Assembly: GCA_003517945.1 (NCBI GenBank)
Contig: DOZP01000086.1
Span: 255 to 6,445 of the forward strand
Reading direction: 5' to 3'
DNA length: 6,191 nt
Origin: Porphyromonadaceae bacterium
GTDB taxonomy: Bacteria > Bacteroidota > Bacteroidia > Bacteroidales > Tannerellaceae
The translations under genes and the position numbers were made by a program. Shown piece after piece: positions 1-5,807 of this stretch (its first letter is position 1; each line of letters starts with the position of its first letter). Below the pieces are notes generated by a model. The model had not been told where the DNA came from. It was given only the letters and a program-made list of their open reading frames with translations, and made no database searches.

Positions 1-510
1 GAACTGTTGCAGGCGAAATTCCATGTTGTGAAAGTCCGGTATGGTTTCACCTAAGGTGCCTTCCGGAATATCCGCAAGCATGGATTGAAAATCGCCGAAA
101 GCCTTTCCCGCTTCGAAAGACAATTCCGGATTCACTTCTTCCAGACTCTTACTGTCGGGAATCATCAGGCATACGCGCCAGTAATTTTCACCGTCATGAT
201 AATATTGTTTGCCGTCTTTTGCCGGGAGGAACGTAAGCACTTTGCGGTCTATGTCCGTTTCGTTACGTTCTTCCAGTTTTTTTCGTATATGTGAAGTTAC
301 AATGTGAATATTATTCTGTAACATATCCACATTTTTGAAAATATGATGATTGATACGTTGGAGTATATATTTTCCTTTTCCGGATGACGTCGTAACTTTT
401 AACGTGTCATTGATATGTCCGTTTCCGAATGGTGTTACTTCGGTAACCTTTTCGTCTAAATCGAAATGTGATAATATCTGTAAATAAGCCTCGTTTGTCA
501 TGGTTTTCAT
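1..510 (-). CDS. NahK-like sugar kinase (APH fold), C-terminus off window
   Basis: The reverse strand from ATG 510 stays open to the window edge (170 codons, read by hand), so only the N-terminal half is present. The fold is the aminoglycoside phosphotransferase/choline kinase type. The visible part resembles Bifidobacterium N-acetylhexosamine 1-kinase from memory: the nucleotide-loop motif GNGHIN (residues 29-34) followed by VTT, YILQRIN (48-54) matching the ATP-binding strand of that enzyme, then an N-x2-IVTSHI helix and EAGKAFGDFQSML near the middle. NahK phosphorylates GlcNAc or GalNAc at C1 using ATP in the cytoplasm, which would fit salvage of mucin or host glycan sugars. The catalytic H-N-D loop lies beyond the edge and cannot be checked. 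A second in-frame ATG at 501 is an alternative start. I chose 510 because it sits about 27 bases from a good -7 box. Fold assignment is firm; the sugar substrate is inference. Confidence 0.82.
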   Translation of the reverse strand, partial: MKTMTNEAYLQILSHFDLDEKVTEVTPFGNGHINDTLKVTTSSGKGKYILQRINHHIFKNVDMLQNNIHIVTSHIRKKLEERNETDIDRKVLTFLPAKDGKQYYHDGENYWRVCLMIPDSKSLEEVNPELSFEAGKAFGDFQSMLADIPEGTLGETIPDFHNMEFRLQQF

Positions 511-534
511 GTTGTTTTATAGTTGATATTTGCG

Positions 535-556
535 TGCAAATATAGTATAAATTGCA
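535..556. repeat. Short dyad over the -7 box (possible operator)
   Basis: TGCAA (535-539) and TTGCA (552-556) form a 5-base inverted repeat separated by 12 bases and centred on the -7 box of the kinase promoter. A dyad of this size placed over a promoter would suit a dimeric repressor. The inner bases are not symmetric and the arms are short, so chance occurrence in AT-rich DNA is quite possible. Confidence 0.3.
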
Positions 557-568
557 TGTAACGACAAA
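537..568 (-). promoter_or_regulatory. Bacteroidetes-type promoter of the NahK-like gene
   Basis: Read on the minus strand, TTTG (568-565) is followed after 20 bases by TATATTTG (544-537), an exact match to the -33/-7 consensus TTTG-N~20-TAnnTTTG used by the Bacteroidetes primary sigma factor. The start codon at 510 would follow a short leader of roughly 20 bases. The kinase therefore probably has its own transcription unit rather than depending on the MATE gene upstream. Confidence 0.75.
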
Positions 569-592
569 ATAAAATCTGTTTTATTTTATCGT
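561..592. repeat. 14-bp inverted repeat between MATE and kinase genes
   Basis: Arms 561-574 and 579-592 are reverse complements at 13 of 14 positions around the 4-base loop tctg. The one mismatch is a G-U wobble in minus-strand RNA, so a transcript running out of the MATE gene could form an unbroken 14-bp stem. It lies 85 bases past the MATE stop and its left arm contains the -33 element (565-568) of the kinase promoter. It could end MATE transcription, act as an operator for the kinase, or both. The stem is almost all A-U and no separate U tract follows, so a classic terminator is not clearly supported. Confidence 0.6.
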
Positions 593-676
593 CACTTCCT
601 TTCGATAGCAATAAGCATCTGTAGAACGGAGGATATTACACAGGTACGATTTCTATACTGTTTTTGTCGGATATAG

Positions 677-2017
677 CTAAATTTTTTTCTTTTGCCAATC
701 GGCAAAACGCAGGTAAACCGCGCTTCCGATAAACAGGCCTATAAAATAAATAATTTCAGCGCCGAAACATATATGAATCGGGAGTTTGAAATACATGCCG
801 GTCAGATAAATATATACGGTATATATTGTTAAGACCCCGATTTCAAGGATCAGGGCTGCCCGGGTGTTTCCCGTACCGGAAACACTGTTGAAAAATACGC
901 TTGCAATAGAGCTTATGATAAGTGCGATGGATATGACATAAATAGACGGCACGGATTCGTTTATGAGTGAAATTTCATTTGTATATACGGATAATACGGC
1001 TTTCGGGAAGAGGCAAAGCAGTATGACGCATGTAAGCATGATCAGGAAGGAAATGCGTGAAATACGACGTACGAGCGGCATTACTTCGCCGGCTTTACCT
1101 TCGCCGATGATATTGCTGACAAGCGTATTGGATGTTGCGGAAAGCGCATTGAGCGGAATGAACATGACAATGTAGATGCTTCGTACGATATTGGCGATAG
1201 CAAGCGTATGTTGCCCGTGTCGTTCTACCGATATAAAAAACAGGAGAAAAGTGCCCATGGAAATGAAGTACTGGAACATCGTATAGATGGAAATTTCAAG
1301 CACCTGCCCGAGTAGTTTAAGATCGACAGACTTTAAATTGGTAAATCCGTATTTTTTACGGTTTATGGTAAAAAATGTGTAGATCACATAGAATAGGGTA
1401 GATGCGAATTCGGCTATTACGGATGCGATGGCGGCGCCTTCAAGTCCCATTTCAGGGAATCCGAACTTGCCGAATATCAGTACGTAGTCAAGCACTATAT
1501 TGGTAAGCGCCATCACGATGGCATTAAGGGTGAGTATTTTAGTCTTTGTAATTCCGACATAGAATGCACGGAACATCACATTGAAAGCATCAAAGAAGAA
1601 GCCGATAATACGCCATTTCAGGAACGTCATGGTCGCTTCCCATATCACATCCGATGAGATCATGACCCGCATGATATTGCCCGCATAAAAGTAAGACAAT
1701 CCGAACAGAACAATCGCCAGGATCATCAGGAAGAACAGGCCCTGCGTCATGACAGGACCTATTGCCGCGTAATTTTTTTCCCCGTTTCTGCGTCCGATAA
1801 TAATCTGCGCGCCTGTACTGAAGCCAAAGAAGATAGTGAACAGGCAAATATAAAACAGGCCTCCCAAGGCGGAGGCGCCTAATTCCACTTCCCCGACACG
1901 GCCGAGAAATGCCGTATCGGTTACGTTTATAATATTTTGAGCAAGCAAACCGATGATAATCGGAAAGCTTATGTTCCAGATATGTTTGTTTGTGTATGTT
2001 TTTATCTGTTGTTGCAT
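677..2017 (-). CDS. MATE family efflux transporter
   Basis: A 446-residue inner-membrane protein, the usual length for the MATE (multidrug and toxin extrusion) family of NorM/DinF-like antiporters. These export cationic drugs, dyes or metabolites in exchange for Na+ or H+. About twelve hydrophobic segments can be read, in two halves. The first half opens with a proline-containing helix (P19), then VTDTAFLGRVG (32-42), the position of the common VD-x-hydrophobic-GR-G signature, and GAQIIIGRRNGE (69-80). The second half carries GTGNTR (381-386), matching the conserved GAGDTR-like loop. The C-terminus is a short basic tail. It is preceded by panD, 73 bases away with a hairpin between, and no clean TAnnTTTG promoter is visible in that gap. 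The ATG at 2017 follows an AT-rich stretch and gives the expected short cytoplasmic N-terminus. The substrate cannot be read from the sequence, and a link to pantothenate is not supported beyond position. Confidence 0.93.
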   Translation of the reverse strand: MQQQIKTYTNKHIWNISFPIIIGLLAQNIINVTDTAFLGRVGEVELGASALGGLFYICLFTIFFGFSTGAQIIIGRRNGEKNYAAIGPVMTQGLFFLMILAIVLFGLSYFYAGNIMRVMISSDVIWEATMTFLKWRIIGFFFDAFNVMFRAFYVGITKTKILTLNAIVMALTNIVLDYVLIFGKFGFPEMGLEGAAIASVIAEFASTLFYVIYTFFTINRKKYGFTNLKSVDLKLLGQVLEISIYTMFQYFISMGTFLLFFISVERHGQHTLAIANIVRSIYIVMFIPLNALSATSNTLVSNIIGEGKAGEVMPLVRRISRISFLIMLTCVILLCLFPKAVLSVYTNEISLINESVPSIYVISIALIISSIASVFFNSVSGTGNTRAALILEIGVLTIYTVYIYLTGMYFKLPIHICFGAEIIYFIGLFIGSAVYLRFADWQKKKI

Positions 2018-2035
2018 AAATAATAGTGTAAAATA

Positions 2036-2060
2036 AAGGCTGCCATAATCCGACAGCCTT
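2036..2060 (-). terminator. Possible terminator after panD
   Basis: On the minus strand AAGGCTG (2060-2054) and CAGCCTT (2042-2036) form a perfect 7-bp stem with an 11-base loop, followed by the T-rich run TATTTTAC toward the MATE start at 2017. It lies 31 bases past the panD stop. The form fits a weak intrinsic terminator that ends or attenuates panCD transcription before the MATE gene. The U tract is interrupted, so readthrough is likely. Confidence 0.5.
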
Positions 2061-2090
2061 CATAAAAATTATCTGTTATTTTATGACTGT

Positions 2091-2441
2091 CTATGCCAAT
2101 TTGTTGGTTGCCGTATCAGGAAAAACAATCGTCGGTTTAAAATTTTTCGCTTCTTCCGGATCCATTTGTGCGTATGATACGATAATGATGATATCGCCCG
2201 GCTGTACCTTTCGCGCCGCCGCCCCGTTGAGGCAGATAATGCCGGATCCGCGTTCACCTTTTATTATGTACGTTATGAAACGTTCGCCGTTATTGTTGTC
2301 TAATATATGCACCTTTTCGAATTCAATCAGATTGGCCGCATCCATCAGGTCTTCATCAATCGTAATACTACCGATATAATTAAGATTCGCTTCCGTCACC
2401 GTTACCCGGTGAATTTTTGATTTCAAAATTTCAATCGTCAT
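2091..2441 (-). CDS. panD: Aspartate 1-decarboxylase (pyruvoyl enzyme)
   Basis: A 116-residue PanD, close to the usual length. It decarboxylates L-aspartate to beta-alanine in the cytoplasm, supplying PanC. The proenzyme cleaves itself between Gly24 and Ser25, and Ser25 becomes the pyruvoyl cofactor. Both residues are present in the motif YIGS (22-25) at the same numbering as the E. coli protein. Other active-site residues also match: Lys9 in KSKIHR, Arg54 and Tyr58 in the GERFITY segment, and Asn72 in NGAAA (72-76). The ATG at 2441 overlaps the panC stop as ATGA, which fixes the start and implies translational coupling. Cleavage in some bacteria needs the maturation factor PanZ; none is seen here. 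The enzyme should be active as far as the sequence shows. Confidence 0.97.
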   Translation of the reverse strand: MTIEILKSKIHRVTVTEANLNYIGSITIDEDLMDAANLIEFEKVHILDNNNGERFITYIIKGERGSGIICLNGAAARKVQPGDIIIIVSYAQMDPEEAKNFKPTIVFPDTATNKLA

Positions 2442-3289
2442 GTTGGGCGCTCATATTTTATGTTATCAATCAGTCTGACGTCACCGCAGAATACGGCTAT
2501 ACAGCCTACGGGATTCGCTGTGTCACTCCAGTCCTCAATCGGCTGTAAAGTGTTTCCGTCAATAATTTCGAAATATTCAACACGTAGCGGAAGTGTATTG
2601 TTCAGGGTATTTATAACCCGGTTTTCGACTTCTTTTACGCTTTTTACAAACGCAAAGGTACAACTTTCTTTTAAAGTACGAGCAATTGCGGGTGCAATTT
2701 CTCGTTGTCCGGCCGTCAGGCGCATATTGCGGCTACTCATGGCAAGTCCGTCCTTTTCACGTACGATGGGGCATGCAATAATGTTGACAGGCAGATGGAG
2801 CTGTCTGACCATTTCGCGTATGACGGCTATCTGCTGGAAGTCTTTTTCTCCGAAATAGGCATTGTCGGGGGCGACGATGTCGAACAATTTACTTACAATT
2901 TGCGCCACACCGTTAAAATGTCCGGGACGTTTCCCGCCTTCCATTACGTCTGCTACCGGTCCGAGGTTGAAAATGCGCGTATCCGGTTCCGGATACATTT
3001 CTTCTTCGGATGGCGCAAAAATATAATCGCAATCAAAAGGCTTCAACATTTCACAGTCTTTTTCAAGCATACGCGGATATGTATTCAGGTCGTTGTTGTC
3101 ATTGAACTGTGTAGGATTTACAAAAATACTGACCACGCAGATGTCATTTTCTCTCCTGCACTGCCCGACAAGGCTCAGGTGTCCGTTGTGCAGGGCGCCC
3201 ATGGTGGGAACAAACCCGATCGTTTTTCCCTGTTTACGTTCTTCGGAAAGAAGCGATTTTAATTTATCAATTGTCTGTATAATTCTCAT
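2438..3289 (-). CDS. panC: Pantothenate synthetase (pantoate--beta-alanine ligase)
   Basis: A 283-residue PanC, the standard length. It condenses D-pantoate and beta-alanine with ATP through a pantoyl-adenylate intermediate, the last step of pantothenate synthesis, in the cytoplasm. The family motifs appear in order: [10 protein letters not shown] (28-37), the nucleotidyltransferase HxGH signature; FVNPTQF (56-62) with the pantoate-binding Gln61; [12 protein letters not shown] (117-128); GEKDFQQ (147-153), with Phe where Tyr is common; and MSSRN (184-188), equivalent to the KMSKS loop. The C-terminal part with VEYFEIID forms the lid domain. It is the first gene of a panC-panD pair with a 4-base overlap. 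Its leader (3290-3501) has no clean TAnnTTTG box on this strand but does have a terminator-like hairpin at 3329-3351. The start at 3289 gives the normal N-terminus. Confidence 0.97.
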   Translation of the reverse strand: MRIIQTIDKLKSLLSEERKQGKTIGFVPTMGALHNGHLSLVGQCRRENDICVVSIFVNPTQFNDNNDLNTYPRMLEKDCEMLKPFDCDYIFAPSEEEMYPEPDTRIFNLGPVADVMEGGKRPGHFNGVAQIVSKLFDIVAPDNAYFGEKDFQQIAVIREMVRQLHLPVNIIACPIVREKDGLAMSSRNMRLTAGQREIAPAIARTLKESCTFAFVKSVKEVENRVINTLNNTLPLRVEYFEIIDGNTLQPIEDWSDTANPVGCIAVFCGDVRLIDNIKYERPT

Positions 3290-3300
3290 TTTAGCTATTA

Positions 3301-3495
3301 TTATTCAAGTAGTTGCTTTATTAATCCGAAAAAAAAGCCTGAAATCAGACTGCAAAGCAACAAAATAAAAAGAAAATAGAATAATTTTTGACGGAGAAAA
3401 TATGCTAATTTTAAACGTTTTGAATAATCATTGTGATTCCTCTTGCGTTTTTTTCGATTTTTTTTTAGTATCTTTGTACCGATTTTTATAAACAA
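3301..3495 (-). CDS. Doubtful small membrane protein upstream of panC
   Basis: A 64-residue open frame that I do not recognise. It has a very basic N-terminal third (many Lys/Arg) and one hydrophobic segment at about residues 39-59 ending in GFFFGLI, then a short tail and three consecutive in-frame stops (TAA TAA TAG). Its stop is 11 bases before panC, so it could be the first gene of that operon. Against it: its start lies only 6 bases from the divergent GlgA-like start, so its promoter would have to lie inside that gene; its N-terminal codons run through the A tracts that flank the opposite-strand promoter; and its FFF codons come from the T8 run of a terminator-like hairpin. I think it is more likely non-coding. 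Confidence 0.2.
   Translation of the reverse strand: MFIKIGTKILKKNRKKRKRNHNDYSKRLKLAYFLRQKLFYFLFILLLCSLISGFFFGLIKQLLE
3329..3351 (-). terminator. Terminator-like hairpin in the panC leader
   Basis: In minus-strand RNA, AGUCUG (3351-3346) pairs with CAGGCU (3341-3336), with one G-U wobble, around the loop AUUU. The stem runs straight into eight U residues (3336-3329). This is the shape of a small intrinsic terminator and it stands 40 bases before the panC start, so it would interrupt a panC transcript that begins upstream. It may be an attenuator, a stop for antisense transcription out of the GlgA-like region, or chance in AT-rich DNA. The plus strand has a C-A mismatch in the same stem, so the hairpin favours the minus direction. 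Confidence 0.4.
3443..3476 (+). promoter_or_regulatory. Promoter of the GlgA-like/DUF4270 pair
   Basis: TATCTTTG (3469-3476) matches the Bacteroidetes -7 box TAnnTTTG exactly and ends 25 bases before the ATG at 3502. A TTG at 3443-3445 may be the -33 element, although its 23-base spacer is longer than usual. Between them are a T7 tract (3448-3454) and a T9 tract (3458-3466), about one helical turn apart, which would bend the DNA just upstream of the -7 box. Confidence 0.7.
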
Positions 3496-3501
3496 TAAAG
3501 C

Positions 3502-4317
3502 ATGAGCGCAAAGCGAATTTTGTTCATCACTCAGGAAATAACCCCGTATTTACCGGAAACGGAAATATCTAAAATAAGTAGAAATTTACCTCAGGGCATA
3601 CAGGAAAGAGGACGTGAGATACGGACATTTATGCCTCGGTACGGGAATATCAATGAGCGAAGAAATCAATTGCATGAGGTGATACGCCTTTCGGGAATGA
3701 ATCTTATTATTGACGATACGGATCATCCGCTTATTATAAAAGTCGCTTCAATCCAGTCTGCCCGTATGCAGGTGTATTTTATAGACAATGAAGATTTTTT
3801 TCATCGTAAACATATGGTGCGCGACGATGAGGGTAAAGAATTTGATGATAATGACGAACGCGCTATGTTCTATGTACGCGGGGTGCTTGAAACGGTAAAA
3901 AAATTACGCTGGATACCGGATCTTGTACATTGTCATGGTTGGCTATCGGCGTTGGCGCCGATTTATCTGAAGAAAATGTATGCCGATGACCCTGGTTTTT
4001 CAGGGACAAAAATCGTATATTCCGTATATGCGGATTCTTTTAAAAAATCGTTGAATAAATCCCTTGCGGGAAAATTGAAACAGGACGGCATGACAGATAA
4101 AGATTTGCAGTTGATCAAAACATCAACCGACTATGCCGCATTATCAAGTCTTGCCATACGTTATTCCGACGGAGTTATTCAGGGAAGCCCGAAGATCAAT
4201 AAAAAAGTTACCGAATTTATTGAAAAAGAAGGGACTCCATTCCTTTCACATCAGCCGGAGGATTCTTATATTGAAGCGTATAATGAATTTTATGATCAGG
4301 TACTCAATTCCAAATAA
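3502..4317 (+). CDS. Short degenerate glycogen/starch synthase-like protein
   Basis: A 271-residue protein matching only the N-terminal GT5 domain of bacterial glycogen synthase (GlgA, about 470-480 residues). Family features still visible are the opening strand ILFITQEITPYL (6-17), MPRYGNI (44-50), NDERAMFYVRGVLE (117-130) and PDLVHCHGWLSAL (139-151), the last equal to the conserved H-x-H-D-W region of GlgA with Gly in place of Asp. Two things are missing. The KTGGL-AD motif that binds ADP-glucose aligns with PETEISK (18-24), so the key Lys and both Gly are lost, and the whole C-terminal GT-B domain, which carries the second nucleotide-sugar site, is absent. The reading frame is intact and well formed, so this is not a recent pseudogene. 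Glycogen synthase activity is unlikely; a binding, regulatory or structural role is inference. It has its own promoter, and its stop is 10 bases before the DUF4270 lipoprotein gene, indicating an operon. Confidence 0.88.
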   Translation: MSAKRILFITQEITPYLPETEISKISRNLPQGIQERGREIRTFMPRYGNINERRNQLHEVIRLSGMNLIIDDTDHPLIIKVASIQSARMQVYFIDNEDFFHRKHMVRDDEGKEFDDNDERAMFYVRGVLETVKKLRWIPDLVHCHGWLSALAPIYLKKMYADDPGFSGTKIVYSVYADSFKKSLNKSLAGKLKQDGMTDKDLQLIKTSTDYAALSSLAIRYSDGVIQGSPKINKKVTEFIEKEGTPFLSHQPEDSYIEAYNEFYDQVLNSK

Positions 4318-4327
4318 AAGTAAGAAG

Positions 4328-5800
4328 ATGATGACAAGTTTAAAAAAACTTATTGCCGCTTGCGGCCTTTTGACAGGTCTTGTACTTAGTTCCTGCGATG
4401 ACAATCTGACTTCGGTGGGAACCTCTATACAGCCTCCCGGTGATTTGATAACCGTTTATACGGATACTTTTACAATGACGGCTTCGACCGTTAAGCTGGA
4501 CTCGATTTTTGCAAAAACAACGGAGTGTATGCTTGGAGAAATGTATGATCCTCTTTACGGAACAATAAAATCGGATTTTTTATGTCAGTTCTATTGCGAA
4601 GAAGGCTTTGAATTCGCGGATACACCCTATGAGGGTAAGATTGATTCCATTGATTTGTTTATTCTTTATCCCAGCATGAACGGCAGAACTACTGCATATG
4701 GTGATACGCTTCTTCCTATGCAGGTTTCGGTTTATCCGGTGGAAGTGCCGTTGGATCGGAATTTCTATACGAATGATGATCCAGAGAGGTATTGTGATAT
4801 GAATAATCCCCTGGGAAGCGCTACCTATACGCCTTATGACATGAGTGTTACGGATTCCGTACGTAACTTAACCGACTCGTATGGATATTATATCTATAAT
4901 CCCAGTATTCGTGTAAAATTACCACTTGAGCTGGGACAAAAAATTTATGACGAAACGGTTAATAATCCGTCTACATTTGCTTCACAGAGCTCTTTTAACC
5001 AGTTCTTTCCGGGAGTATATATTACGAATACGTTCGGTAGTGGAAATCTGATATATACACAAGGGGAAAATATTTCCATACGAATATCTTATCATGTCAT
5101 GGGGAAAGGTTCCCTCGGACAGGATTCGGCCGTTTACCGTTCCCAATGGTTTTACAGTGCAAAAGATGTTGTTCAGATAAACCGTTTCAAAAACAGTAAT
5201 CTGGATCATCTGTTGGAAGATAATCCGACGCATACTTATATAAAAGCGCCGGCAGGCGTTTGTACAAAATTGGTTATACCTACAACGGAAATTTCAAATG
5301 AGATGGATGTGAAGGATCGTTTCATTAATGGTTTTACGCTTAATTTAAAATATCTGCCCGCAGAGGAATGGGATTTCGCTTATACGCCTCCTTCGCATTT
5401 GCTTGTATTGCCGGAAGACTCGGTAAAGAATTTTTTTGAAAACGGAAGTGTCGAAAATTATTCAACTTCGTTTGTATCTTTCAGATATGATGTAAGCGGC
5501 TTATATTCTTCCTCTTTTACTTCTTCTTCCGCAACATATTATGGTTATAACCCCGATACGCGTACCTATTCATTTGGTAATATAAGTAACTTGCTGAAAG
5601 CGCATATAGATAATTCTCCGGAAAAAGATCTCAGCGTGTTGATCTTACCGGTGAATCGTAGTTATACAACCTCTTCTTCCACTTATTATACGACAGGAAT
5701 ATCTCATACATTCCTTCCTGCGGGATTGAAGATACGAAAAGATGAAGAATTTATGAAAATTGTTGTTCTCTCAAGTAAGTTTGAGGATAAAGATAATTAG
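4328..5800 (+). CDS. DUF4270 family lipoprotein
   Basis: A 490-residue exported lipoprotein. The open frame extends upstream to 4133 inside the preceding gene, but the ATG at 4328 (or the adjacent one at 4331) is chosen because it begins a proper signal peptide: basic MMTSLKK, a hydrophobic core, then the lipobox LSSC with Cys23. Asp24-Asp25 after the cysteine is compatible with export to the outer membrane and resembles part of the acidic surface-export signals of Bacteroidetes lipoproteins. The segment VGTSIQPPGD (30-39) followed by VYTDTF, VKLDSIFAK and the GEMYDPLYGTIKSDF motif (70-84) is what I recognise as DUF4270. The rest looks beta-rich, with serine/tyrosine/threonine-rich stretches at 390-408 and 445-459. 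Family function is not known to me. It is cotranscribed with the GlgA-like protein, which suggests a shared role, perhaps in envelope or glycan biology; this is inference. Confidence 0.88.
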   Translation: MMTSLKKLIAACGLLTGLVLSSCDDNLTSVGTSIQPPGDLITVYTDTFTMTASTVKLDSIFAKTTECMLGEMYDPLYGTIKSDFLCQFYCEEGFEFADTPYEGKIDSIDLFILYPSMNGRTTAYGDTLLPMQVSVYPVEVPLDRNFYTNDDPERYCDMNNPLGSATYTPYDMSVTDSVRNLTDSYGYYIYNPSIRVKLPLELGQKIYDETVNNPSTFASQSSFNQFFPGVYITNTFGSGNLIYTQGENISIRISYHVMGKGSLGQDSAVYRSQWFYSAKDVVQINRFKNSNLDHLLEDNPTHTYIKAPAGVCTKLVIPTTEISNEMDVKDRFINGFTLNLKYLPAEEWDFAYTPPSHLLVLPEDSVKNFFENGSVENYSTSFVSFRYDVSGLYSSSFTSSSATYYGYNPDTRTYSFGNISNLLKAHIDNSPEKDLSVLILPVNRSYTTSSSTYYTTGISHTFLPAGLKIRKDEEFMKIVVLSSKFEDKDN

Positions 5801-5807
5801 AAAAATT

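Noticed and set aside
85..294. A 69-residue plus-strand frame at the left end.
   Set aside because: It is antisense to the NahK-like kinase, whose family motifs make the minus strand the coding one.
592..618. An 8-codon minus-strand frame (MLIAIERK) ending at the 561-592 hairpin, considered as a leader peptide.
   Set aside because: It is too short to judge, has no run of regulatory codons, and no promoter is visible for it.
1590..2063. A 157-residue minus-strand frame overlapping the start of the MATE gene.
   Set aside because: It lies in a different frame of the same strand as a well-supported MATE protein, its translation has no recognisable features, and its start sits inside the hairpin at 2036-2060.
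2064..2071. TAATTTTT on the minus strand as a -7 box for the MATE gene.
   Set aside because: It lacks the final G of TAnnTTTG, the nearest TTG is about 25 bases upstream, and the resulting start would fall within the hairpin.
2705..3262. A 185-residue plus-strand frame opposite panC.
   Set aside because: It is antisense to a fully conserved PanC, with no promoter or family features; it follows from the codon use of panC.
3353..3368. TTGCTTTG and TTATTTTG on the minus strand as panC -7 boxes.
   Set aside because: Each has one mismatch in the important second position of TAnnTTTG, and neither has a TTTG at suitable spacing upstream.
4133..4327. In-frame upstream extension of the lipoprotein gene starting inside the GlgA-like gene.
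   Set aside because: The extension overlaps the GlgA-like coding sequence in another frame, and it would bury the clear lipoprotein signal peptide that begins at 4328.
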